Positions 1 through 5,368 of a stretch of 14,276 nt of DNA are shown here, piece by piece. This DNA comes from Candidatus Gastranaerophilales bacterium (GTDB lineage Bacteria > Cyanobacteriota > Vampirovibrionia > Gastranaerophilales > CAJFVJ01). Numbering within the stretch: position 1 is the stretch's first letter; each line of letters starts with the position of its first letter. The notes beneath the pieces are model-generated. The model was given only the letters and a program-made list of their open reading frames with translations, had not been told where the DNA came from and did not search any database. A program made the position numbers and the translations under genes. Location of the stretch: NCBI GenBank assembly GCA_028694275.1, contig JAQUTS010000029.1:1-14276 (forward strand), in the 5' to 3' direction.

Positions 1-139
1 CTAATAGTGGCTTGGTTTCTTCCAGGTCTTGTCCTGTTATTCTCAGCCAAAATTTTTGGTTTGTGAGCGCACCTGAATTGGCGTGTCTGCCGTATTTTAT
101 TGCTCCTGCGTCATGAAATCCTTTGAAATTAATCGTCAT
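1..139 (-). CDS. Partial hypothetical protein, N-terminal 46 residues
   Basis: An open frame begins at an ATG (complement of 137-139) and runs off the left edge of the window without a stop. A GAGG ribosome-binding sequence lies about 10 bases upstream. The visible protein starts MTINFKGFHDAGAIKYG and has no motif I recognise; it is polar, with no signal peptide or membrane segment in this part. An overlapping ATG ten bases upstream is in another frame and stops after five codons, so the chosen start is the better one. It is transcribed away from the zinc-ribbon gene, making 140-430 a divergent intergenic region. Function unknown; only the presence of a gene is supported. Confidence 0.6.
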   Translation of the reverse strand, partial: MTINFKGFHDAGAIKYGRHANSGALTNQKFWLRITGQDLEETKPLL

Positions 140-430
140 TTTTCATTTTCCTCATTTCTGTAGTGCTTAAAAAAGCTGAAGATGTTTTTTTGATACTTAA
201 TATACAATTTTTTACAAGGAATTTTGTCTCACTTTGGTAATAAATACAGATATGATTGCGTTTAAGGTTGGTTTTATCGTTTATGAGGATGATTTTTTAT
301 TGGGTTTTAGGTTATAAAATGTTAAGATATTTTGTGATTTTAATTGTTTAAAAAAATAAAATATTGGACTTTTTTGCAAATGTGTAAGATAGTTAAATAG
401 TTCGGAAAATATATAGAAAAGAGAAAAATT
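140..430. other. Divergent AT-rich intergenic region without a recognised gene
   Basis: This stretch separates the minus-strand partial gene from the zinc-ribbon gene. It is very AT-rich and should hold promoters for both. A weak candidate on the plus strand is TTGGAC (364-369), a 15-base spacer and TAAGAT (385-390), which is short of the usual spacing. The longest ATG frame I noticed (from 253, about 21 codons) has no ribosome-binding site. I see no clear RNA gene or strong repeat here. Confidence 0.5.
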
Positions 431-748
431 ATGACTTATCAATTTGAGGACCAAACATTAGAATGTGCTGATTGTGGTGCGTCCTTTACGTTTTCTGCAG
501 AAGATCAAGAGTTTTTTGCACAAAAAGGTTTTTCACAACCAAGAAGATGCCCTTCATGCAGAGCCGCTAAAAAAGCAGCTTCTAGAGGTGGTTCTTATGG
601 TGGTGGCGGCGGCCGTTCAGGCGGAAGAAGCTATGACAAACCTCAGTACAGAGTAACTTGCAGTGCTTGCGGATGCGAAACAACTGTTCCTTTTGAACCA
701 AAAGGTGATCGTCCTGTATACTGCTCAGACTGCTATAGAAACATGTAG
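431..748 (+). CDS. Small zinc-ribbon protein with two paired-CxxC modules
   Basis: This 105-residue protein has two cysteine modules joined by a glycine/arginine-rich linker. The N-terminal module pairs C12xxC15 with C40xxC43. A flexible Gly-Ser-Arg stretch spans about 52-67. The C-terminal module is C77xxC80, 17 residues, then C98xxC101, the spacing of the family named for CxxC-x17-CxxC. Each module should bind one structural Zn. Proteins of this build are common in bacteria, usually uncharacterised, and often assumed to bind nucleic acid; the basic linker agrees with that, but the role is inference. There is no signal peptide, so it should be cytosolic. Its stop is followed six bases later by a tiny basic ORF that is probably cotranscribed. 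The ribosome-binding site is weak (AGAG before the ATG). A second frame inside it (465-656) is a shadow. Confidence 0.88.
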   Translation: MTYQFEDQTLECADCGASFTFSAEDQEFFAQKGFSQPRRCPSCRAAKKAASRGGSYGGGGGRSGGRSYDKPQYRVTCSACGCETTVPFEPKGDRPVYCSDCYRNM

Positions 749-754
749 GTTCTG

Positions 755-859
755 ATGGCCAAAAACAATCAAAAAAAAGAGAAAGCAGAACGTAATAAAC
801 TTAACGCTAATAAATATAAAAAAAGATCTAATTCAAATAATAAATTTGGTAGAAGGTAG
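755..859 (+). CDS. Very small, strongly basic protein (34 residues)
   Basis: ATG at 755 opens a 34-codon frame ending in TAG at 857-859. TAGGT, which includes the stop of the zinc-ribbon gene (746-750), gives a Shine-Dalgarno-like AGGT five bases from the ATG. The peptide starts MAKNNQKKEKAERNK and ends KFGRR. It is almost entirely Lys, Arg, Asn and Glu, with no hydrophobic stretch and no cysteine. Such composition is typical of disordered RNA- or ribosome-binding tails. It sits between the zinc-ribbon gene and a strong hairpin, so a two-gene transcript is likely. I do not recognise a family. That it is translated is inferred from start, spacing and position only. Confidence 0.6.
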   Translation: MAKNNQKKEKAERNKLNANKYKKRSNSNNKFGRR

Positions 860-892
860 TTTTTACAAATAGTTTTCGTTATATGATGACTT

Positions 893-923
893 CAATATTC
901 TAACTTTTTAAGTTAGAATATTG
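893..923 (+). terminator. 14-bp perfect hairpin after the zinc-ribbon unit
   Basis: CAATATTCTAACTT (893-906) is the exact reverse complement of 910-923, with a TTT loop. The right arm runs into a T-rich stretch (TTGTTATT). This fits a Rho-independent terminator for the two small genes upstream, though the T run is interrupted. It also means that an upstream in-frame TTG for hydE at 921 would lie in the hairpin, which favours the ATG at 960. Confidence 0.7.
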
Positions 924-959
924 TTGTTATTGGGCTATTTTTGCAAGGTGCAATACATA

Positions 960-1952
960 ATGGAATTAACAAAAGACAAAATCATTGAACTTTTATCAAG
1001 CAAAGACGATTCTTTGTTCAAAATGGCTGATAAAGTCAGAAAAGAAGCCCTTGGAGATGAGATTCATCTTCGCGGCCTTATTGAATTTTCTGATTACTGT
1101 AAGCAAAATTGCCTTTATTGTGGTATAAGACGCGACAATAAGGATTGTACGCGTTATAGGCTCGAGCCTGATGCTATTATAGATTTGGCCAAAAAAGCTC
1201 AAGGATACGGCTACAAAACGGTTGTGCTTCAATCCGGAGAAGACCCTTATTATACTGTTGAAAAGCTTGAATATATTTTATCGGAAATTAAAAAACTCGA
1301 TCTTGCAATCACTTTGAGCATAGGCGAAAAAACAATGGAAGATTACGCCGCATACAAAAAAGCAGGCGCAGATAGGTTTTTGATACGGATAGAAACCACG
1401 GATAAAGACCTTTATCAAAGACTTCACCCCAATATGGATTTTGATAATAGGGTGAGATGTCTAAGAGACCTAAAAACCCTTGATTATGAGGTAGGTACAG
1501 GGTGCTTGGTCGGGCTTCCTGAGCAGACTATTGAGTCTTTAGCCGGGGATATTTTGTTTTTTAAAGAAATTAATGCCGATATGATAGGTATAGGGCCTTT
1601 TATTGCAAGTCCAAATACACCTTTGGCAGATGAAAAAAGGAACAACTTTGATCTTGCTCTAAGGGTAATGGCTGTCACCAGATTGATTTTGCCTGATATT
1701 AATATTCCTGCGACAACTGCAATGGAGACTTTGCACCCAAATGGGCGCATTATTGCTCTTCAAAGCGGTGCCAACGTTGTTATGCCAAATGTCACAGAAG
1801 GTGATTACAGGAAGTTTTATGCTCTATATCCGGGTAAAATATGTGTGAATGATACACCTGCCAAATGTGTTGGCTGTATTACAGGTAAAATCAACAGCAT
1901 AGGAAGACACGTTTCTAAAACAAAAGGGTTTCATAACAAAGCCAAAAATTAG
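960..1952 (+). CDS. hydE: [FeFe]-hydrogenase H-cluster maturase HydE (radical SAM)
   Basis: HydE is a radical-SAM enzyme that, with HydF and HydG, builds the diiron subcluster of [FeFe]-hydrogenase. In the 330-residue product the SAM-cluster motif is C47xxxC51xxC54 (YCKQNCLYCGIRRDN). The strings VLQSGEDPY (89-97), VGLPEQT, IGIGPFI and NIPATTAM are family hallmarks. The C-terminus keeps C295, C303 and C306, the x7/xx-spaced cysteines that hold the optional second Fe-S cluster in Thermotoga HydE. I chose ATG 960 because AAGGTG (945-950) precedes it by nine bases; the frame can be extended to a TTG at 921, but that lies in a terminator hairpin. Length is normal for the family. Neither HydF, HydG nor the hydrogenase is in the window, so the gene is separated from its partners. 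The related methylornithine synthase PylB is less likely given the HydE-type strings and second cluster. Confidence 0.93.
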   Translation: MELTKDKIIELLSSKDDSLFKMADKVRKEALGDEIHLRGLIEFSDYCKQNCLYCGIRRDNKDCTRYRLEPDAIIDLAKKAQGYGYKTVVLQSGEDPYYTVEKLEYILSEIKKLDLAITLSIGEKTMEDYAAYKKAGADRFLIRIETTDKDLYQRLHPNMDFDNRVRCLRDLKTLDYEVGTGCLVGLPEQTIESLAGDILFFKEINADMIGIGPFIASPNTPLADEKRNNFDLALRVMAVTRLILPDINIPATTAMETLHPNGRIIALQSGANVVMPNVTEGDYRKFYALYPGKICVNDTPAKCVGCITGKINSIGRHVSKTKGFHNKAKN

Positions 1953-2056
1953 TTGATAACTTTGTATATAGCCCAAGTCGTAACGATAATCATCAAAACG
2001 GCGATTATCGCAAACCAAAAATCAAGTTTTATAAGGAAAGATAGTTTTTTCTTCAT
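1949..2056 (-). CDS. Single-pass membrane mini-protein (35 residues)
   Basis: Reading the minus strand from the ATG at 2056, the frame gives a Lys-rich start (MKKKLSFLIKLDFW) followed by a hydrophobic helix of about 20 residues (Phe15 to Tyr31) and a short tail, ending in TAA. This is a typical one-helix small membrane protein, probably with the N-terminus inside. It overlaps the last four bases of hydE, converging on it. There is no ribosome-binding site, but a well-spaced sigma-70-like promoter ends six bases before the ATG, so the message may be leaderless. No family recognised. Promoter, charge distribution and clean hydrophobic core make it better than a random frame, but it is unproven. 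Confidence 0.5.
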   Translation of the reverse strand: MKKKLSFLIKLDFWFAIIAVLMIIVTTWAIYKVIN

Positions 2057-2062
2057 AACTAT

Positions 2063-2091
2063 ATTGTAGATTATTACTGTTTTTTGGGCAA
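2063..2091 (-). promoter_or_regulatory. Promoter for the 35-residue membrane peptide
   Basis: On the minus strand TTGCCC (2086-2091), a 17-base spacer and TACAAT (2063-2068) form a good sigma-70-type promoter just beyond the hcp terminator. The predicted start is close to or at the ATG at 2056, implying a leaderless or nearly leaderless transcript. Confidence 0.5.
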
Positions 2092-2092
2092 C

Positions 2093-2117
2093 AAAAACGG
2101 AGGGATTTCTCCCCCCG
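2093..2117 (-). terminator. Intrinsic terminator of the rrf2-ferredoxin-hcp operon
   Basis: On the minus strand an 8-bp GC-rich stem (CGGGGGGA pairing TCCCTCCG, one G-U pair) closes a GAAA tetraloop and is followed by five T residues. It lies 22 bases after the hcp stop. This is a textbook Rho-independent terminator. Confidence 0.9.
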
Positions 2118-2139
2118 AGTTGCTGCTAGCATATAGCAT

Positions 2140-3672
2140 TTAGCCTAGAATTGCTTTGAGATCTTCTTCAGGTGTTGTTATTGGTTTGATTTTGTATTTA
2201 TCAACCAGCACGTTTAACACATTTGGTGATACAAAGGCAGGTAATGTAGGGCCGAGACGAATGTTTTCGATGCCTAAATACAACAATGTAAGAAGTATGC
2301 AGACAGCCTTTTGCTCATACCATGAAAGTACCATTGACAAAGGAAGATCATTTACAGAACATTTGAAAACTTCTGCAAGTGCTACAGCGACTTTTATTGC
2401 ACTGTATGCATCGTTGCATTGTCCCATATCAAGGATTCTTGGGATACCGTCAATTGTGCCCAAATCCAAATCATTGAATCTGAATTTTCCGCATGCAAGT
2501 GTCAATATGAGCGTGTCGTTCGGTGTTTGTTTCACAAAGTCTGTGTAGTAGTTCCTGCCGGGTTTTGCACCGTCACATCCTCCGACTAAGAAGATATGTT
2601 TGATTTTGCCTTCTTTGACGGCTCCTACGACTTTATCTGCGACAGAAAGCACTGCATTGTGCCCAAAACCTGTTGTCAGGACATCTCCGCCGTTGATTCC
2701 GGTCATTTTTTGCTCTTCATTGTATCCGCCAAGCTCAAGTGCTTTTTCTATGACGGGGGTGAAGTCTTTGTTTTCATCAATGTGGACAAGTTCGGGGTAT
2801 TCTACTACAGATGTTGTGAATACTCTGTCTTTGTAGCTGTCTTTGACAGGCATAATGCAGTTTGTTGTGAAAAGAATTGCCGCAGGCACGTTGTCAAATT
2901 CTTTTTGTTGATTTTGCCAGGCTGTACCAAAGTTACCTTTTAAGTGAGGGTATTTTTTGAGCTCAGGATAAGCGTGACAAGGAAGCATTTCTCCGTGGGT
3001 GTAGATATTGATTCCTTTGTCTTTGGTTTGCTCTAACAAGGTGCCCAAGTCTTTTAGGTCATGGCCTGTTACGATGATAAAAGGCCCTTTTTCAATATTT
3101 GTTGTGACTTGAGTCGGGGTCGGATTACCATAACTTTCTGTATTGGCTTTATCTAAAAGCTCCATGCATTTTAGGTTGATTTCACCTGTTTTTAGTACTG
3201 CAGGCAGTAGCTCTGCTATTGACAGGTCTTTTGATATGGTCTGCAAAGCCTCATAGAAGAAGTTGTTAACTTCTGCATCTTTGTAGCCCAAAACCCAGGC
3301 ATGGTGGGCGTAAGCTGCAATGCCTTTGAGTCCGAAAAGGATAAGTGATTTAAGACTTCTGATATCTTCATCACAGCCCCAAACGCTATTGATATCAAAT
3401 GGTGATGGCTGTTTGATGAGCCCTGATATTTCATCAGTAAGTTTTTTGATTGATTCATCATCAAAATTAACATTGGTTATCGTTGTGAATAAGCCATCTA
3501 TTATGAGCTTGGTGTTATATTCACTTGGTTCATTTACATTGGCAAGCTCAATCAGTTTGCTTGTGAGCTCATCTTGTAAATTTGCAGTATCGGCTTTTTT
3601 ACCGCAGACACCCATCTGAGTGCAACCTTGGCCGCGAGCTGTCTGCTCGCATTGAAAACAAAACATTGACAT
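2140..3672 (-). CDS. hcp: Hybrid cluster protein (hydroxylamine reductase / protein S-nitrosylase family)
   Basis: Hcp carries a [4Fe-4S] or related cluster plus the hybrid Fe-S-O cluster; it reduces NO or hydroxylamine in vitro and acts in nitrosative stress. The N-terminal motif is C5xxC8-x8-C17-x5-C23, the class I pattern of strict anaerobes. All hybrid-cluster ligands are visible: H204, E228, C272, C366, C394, C419, E453 and K455. From recalled Desulfovibrio numbering they are offset by a constant 40, or 41 for the last two. The 510-residue length against about 550 is therefore explained by about 40 residues missing from the first helical bundle, before the catalytic part. AAGGAG sits seven bases before the first ATG, which sets the start at MSMFCFQC. 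It is last in an operon behind the ferredoxin-like gene (13-base gap) and the Rrf2 regulator, and ends at a strong terminator. It is cytoplasmic. Confidence 0.95.
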   Translation of the reverse strand: MSMFCFQCEQTARGQGCTQMGVCGKKADTANLQDELTSKLIELANVNEPSEYNTKLIIDGLFTTITNVNFDDESIKKLTDEISGLIKQPSPFDINSVWGCDEDIRSLKSLILFGLKGIAAYAHHAWVLGYKDAEVNNFFYEALQTISKDLSIAELLPAVLKTGEINLKCMELLDKANTESYGNPTPTQVTTNIEKGPFIIVTGHDLKDLGTLLEQTKDKGINIYTHGEMLPCHAYPELKKYPHLKGNFGTAWQNQQKEFDNVPAAILFTTNCIMPVKDSYKDRVFTTSVVEYPELVHIDENKDFTPVIEKALELGGYNEEQKMTGINGGDVLTTGFGHNAVLSVADKVVGAVKEGKIKHIFLVGGCDGAKPGRNYYTDFVKQTPNDTLILTLACGKFRFNDLDLGTIDGIPRILDMGQCNDAYSAIKVAVALAEVFKCSVNDLPLSMVLSWYEQKAVCILLTLLYLGIENIRLGPTLPAFVSPNVLNVLVDKYKIKPITTPEEDLKAILG

Positions 3673-3685
3673 ATATTTTCTCCTT

Positions 3686-4507
3686 TTAGATTAAGTCGCC
3701 GGTTATAGAAACCGTGTAGTCTTTTACGATGATATTAGTGTTTGATCTTTTCATTGCTTCTTTTATTATTGTCTCCACACCTCCGCAACATGGAACCTCC
3801 ATGTGGACAAGTGTTATGGAGTTTATTTCTTGAGTTTCAAAGATAATGCTGAGTTTTTCAACATAAGAATCTAAGTCTGTATCGAGTTTTGGGCAAAGCA
3901 TTATCAGAACTTTGTTTTTTAAGAACTTCTGATGAAAGTTTGCGTATGCAAAAGCTGTACAATCAGCCGCTATAACCAAATCAGCCCCTTGTAAATATGG
4001 TGCGTGAGGGTTGAGTAATTTTAGCTGGATCGGCCAGTTGTTGAGCTCTGATTGCAGATTGGTTGGATTGTTTGTAGTTTGGGCAGGTGTTTTTTCTTTG
4101 CGCAAGTCTTTTTGCATTGTACCAGGGCATCCGCAAGGAAGAGGTTTTACTTCAAGAGTCGGGATTTTGATGTTGTTTTTTTCTAAGTAATCTATTGCTT
4201 GTGAGAAAAGTTTGTCTTCTCCATGGTCTTGAAGGTGTTTAAGGTGCGCTTTGATTGTATTTGTACCTGCTTTTACTATGTTTGGCATAACTTTATACTC
4301 ATCATAAGGTTCTGCCTCACGCTCTTCTATTTGCATTGCATCTGTCGGGCAGGCTTTGATGCAGGCTCCAAGACCATCACAAAACAGATCGCTTATAAGT
4401 CTTGCTTTTCCGTCTATGACTTGTAATGCGCCTTCTGGGCAATCGGGGATGCAAGCTCCGCATCCGTTACATTTTTCTTCGTTAATTTTTATTATTTTTC
4501 TTTTCAT
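3686..4507 (-). CDS. Hcp-associated 4Fe-4S ferredoxin-domain protein
   Basis: This 273-residue protein opens with a ferredoxin domain. The first motif is complete: C13xxC16xxC19xxxC23P. The second reads C43, L46, C49, C53P (CDGLGACIKACP), so the usual second cysteine is leucine; I recall this as a family trait rather than a mutation. A variable linker (130-155) leads to a C-terminal domain with CGCPG (125-129), C183, C205 and a PCCGG motif (239-243), all possible metal or redox ligands. It probably passes electrons to Hcp, given the 13-base gap and shared transcript; that role is inferred from context. AAGGT lies eight bases before the ATG. It has no membrane segment or signal peptide. Similar proteins are usually annotated only as 4Fe-4S binding proteins. 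Confidence 0.85.
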   Translation of the reverse strand: MKRKIIKINEEKCNGCGACIPDCPEGALQVIDGKARLISDLFCDGLGACIKACPTDAMQIEEREAEPYDEYKVMPNIVKAGTNTIKAHLKHLQDHGEDKLFSQAIDYLEKNNIKIPTLEVKPLPCGCPGTMQKDLRKEKTPAQTTNNPTNLQSELNNWPIQLKLLNPHAPYLQGADLVIAADCTAFAYANFHQKFLKNKVLIMLCPKLDTDLDSYVEKLSIIFETQEINSITLVHMEVPCCGGVETIIKEAMKRSNTNIIVKDYTVSITGDLI

Positions 4508-4543
4508 TTTTTACTACCTTTTGAAATTTGACGATATCTTGCT

Positions 4544-4942
4544 TTAAAAATCTGATATTTTCGTTTTTGTAAAATAATCAATAAATTCTTTGTTGATTTT
4601 GTTTATGAGTTCACCCATGATGCAGGAGCTTGCTTTGCAGGGCTGTTTATCAAAAAGGCAGCTGGTAAAAGGCATATCTCCTTCAATTACTTTGTAAATC
4701 TCAAGAAAAGAGGCATCTTTGTGTTTTTCAGCTATCAAAAAGCCTCCTTTGGGGCCTTTGGAAGAGGTTAAATAACCTGCTTTTACAAGTCTTTGAAGAA
4801 CTTTTGACAGATGGTTATCTGATATTTGGAATTTTTTTGCAATTTCTTTCACGCTTGATGTTTTTTCGCCTTGACGGCTGATGTATATAACAGCGTGTAG
4901 TGCTATTGCTGTTGCTTCTGAGAGTTTTACAATTGATTGCAT
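4544..4942 (-). CDS. Rrf2-family Fe-S-type transcriptional regulator (NsrR/IscR-like)
   Basis: The 132-residue product has the Rrf2 winged helix: an N-terminal helix with ALHAVIYISRQ, the recognition segment IAKKFQISDNHLSKVLQRL (about 34-52), and the wing GYLTSSKGPKGGF (56-68). Three cysteines, C95, C102 and C107, sit where NsrR and IscR bind an Fe-S cluster, here spaced x6 and x4. With hcp as a target this points to a sensor of NO or redox state, since NsrR controls hcp in other bacteria. The frame is open further upstream, but ATG 4942 is preferred. It has AGGAA upstream, starts at the conserved MQSIVKLSEA-type beginning, and lies downstream of the promoter; the longer start lies inside the -35 box. 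It leads the rrf2-ferredoxin-hcp operon with a 36-base gap and no terminator between. Confidence 0.9.
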   Translation of the reverse strand: MQSIVKLSEATAIALHAVIYISRQGEKTSSVKEIAKKFQISDNHLSKVLQRLVKAGYLTSSKGPKGGFLIAEKHKDASFLEIYKVIEGDMPFTSCLFDKQPCKASSCIMGELINKINKEFIDYFTKTKISDF

Positions 4943-4959
4943 TTTTTTATTTCCTAATT

Positions 4960-4999
4960 GGTATATTGGTACTTTAATACCTAAATAAAAATTTGTCAA
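4960..4999 (-). promoter_or_regulatory. Promoter and likely autoregulatory operator of the rrf2-hcp operon
   Basis: On the minus strand TTGACA (4994-4999), a 17-base spacer and TAAAGT (4971-4976) form the promoter. A 22-base imperfect palindrome (4960-4981), with arms GGTAT/ATACC and a central GTAC, covers the -10 box and expected start. Bound Rrf2 protein would block initiation. The promoter is well supported; that Rrf2 binds the palindrome is inference. Confidence 0.6.
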
Positions 5000-5037
5000 C
5001 CCGATTTGTAATAATTCTTAAAAAAACCATTTTGTGG

Positions 5038-5081
5038 TTGACAATATAGCTATATAATAATATTCTTATATTATTATATAG
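5038..5081 (+). promoter_or_regulatory. arsR-CoADR promoter with a 32-bp palindromic operator
   Basis: TTGACA (5038-5043) is followed after 17 bases by a poor -10 TATTCT (5061-5066), which lies inside a nearly continuous palindrome. CTATATAATAATAT (5050-5063) is the exact reverse complement of 5068-5081, with only TCTT between. The palindrome fills the space from the -35 box to the ribosome-binding site GGGAG (5081-5085), ideal for repression by the dimeric ArsR protein encoded next. Palindrome and -35 box are seen directly; the binding partner is inferred. Confidence 0.75.
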
Positions 5082-5092
5082 GGAGCGAAAAA

Positions 5093-5368
5093 ATGGAACT
5101 CGATTTTTATTCTGATATTTTTAAGGCACTATCACATCCCATAAGGTTAAAAATTGCATTGGGATTGATGAAAAAGCATGAATGCAATGTGTCTGTTATG
5201 GTTCAAAAACTCGGCGTTTCACAACCTATGGTGTCGCAGCATTTGACTATTATGAAAAATGCGGGGGTTATAACCAGCGAAAAAAAAGGAACTCAGGTGT
5301 GTTACAGAATAAAAAATGAGTTGATTGAAAGAATTTTGAAATCATTGGAGGTTGAAATATGCGAGTAA
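5093..5368 (+). CDS. ArsR/SmtB-family repressor, probable sulfur or thiol sensor
   Basis: This 91-residue winged-helix protein shows the ArsR core: FKALSHPIRLKIALGL (10-25), the recognition helix VSQPMVSQHLTIMKNAGVI (42-60), then a wing with GTQVCYRI. Cysteines at 31, 70 and 90 could act as a thiol switch. C31 lies where metal-sensing members carry their CxC motif, but only one Cys is there, which argues against arsenic or cadmium sensing of the classical type. ArsR proteins next to sulfurtransferase genes (BigR, SqrR) sense persulfides through a cysteine pair; I infer a similar role because the downstream gene is a sulfur-transfer fusion. GGGAG precedes the ATG by seven bases. Its last ten bases overlap the next gene, so the two are translationally coupled. 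Confidence 0.88.
   Translation: MELDFYSDIFKALSHPIRLKIALGLMKKHECNVSVMVQKLGVSQPMVSQHLTIMKNAGVITSEKKGTQVCYRIKNELIERILKSLEVEICE

Noticed and set aside
921..959. Upstream TTG start extending HydE by 13 residues
   Set aside because: The codon lies within the right arm of a 14-bp terminator hairpin and lacks an RBS; ATG 960 has AAGGTG at a good distance and a family-typical N-terminus.
1984..2010. 8-bp inverted repeat (CGATAATC / GATTATCG) after hydE
   Set aside because: The loop is 11 bases, no T run follows on either strand, and it lies inside the small membrane-peptide frame, so I did not call it a terminator.
2156..2943. Plus-strand open frames opposite hcp
   Set aside because: They mirror the conserved hcp coding strand, lack RBSs and show no protein-like motifs.
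4943..4999. N-terminal extension of the Rrf2 regulator by 19 residues
   Set aside because: It overlaps the -35 box, spacer and -10 box of the gene's own promoter, and the family begins near the internal Met, which has an RBS.
5025..5039. Short inverted repeat AACCA/TGGTT at the arsR -35 box
   Set aside because: Arms of only five bases; the 32-bp palindrome next to it is a far better operator candidate.
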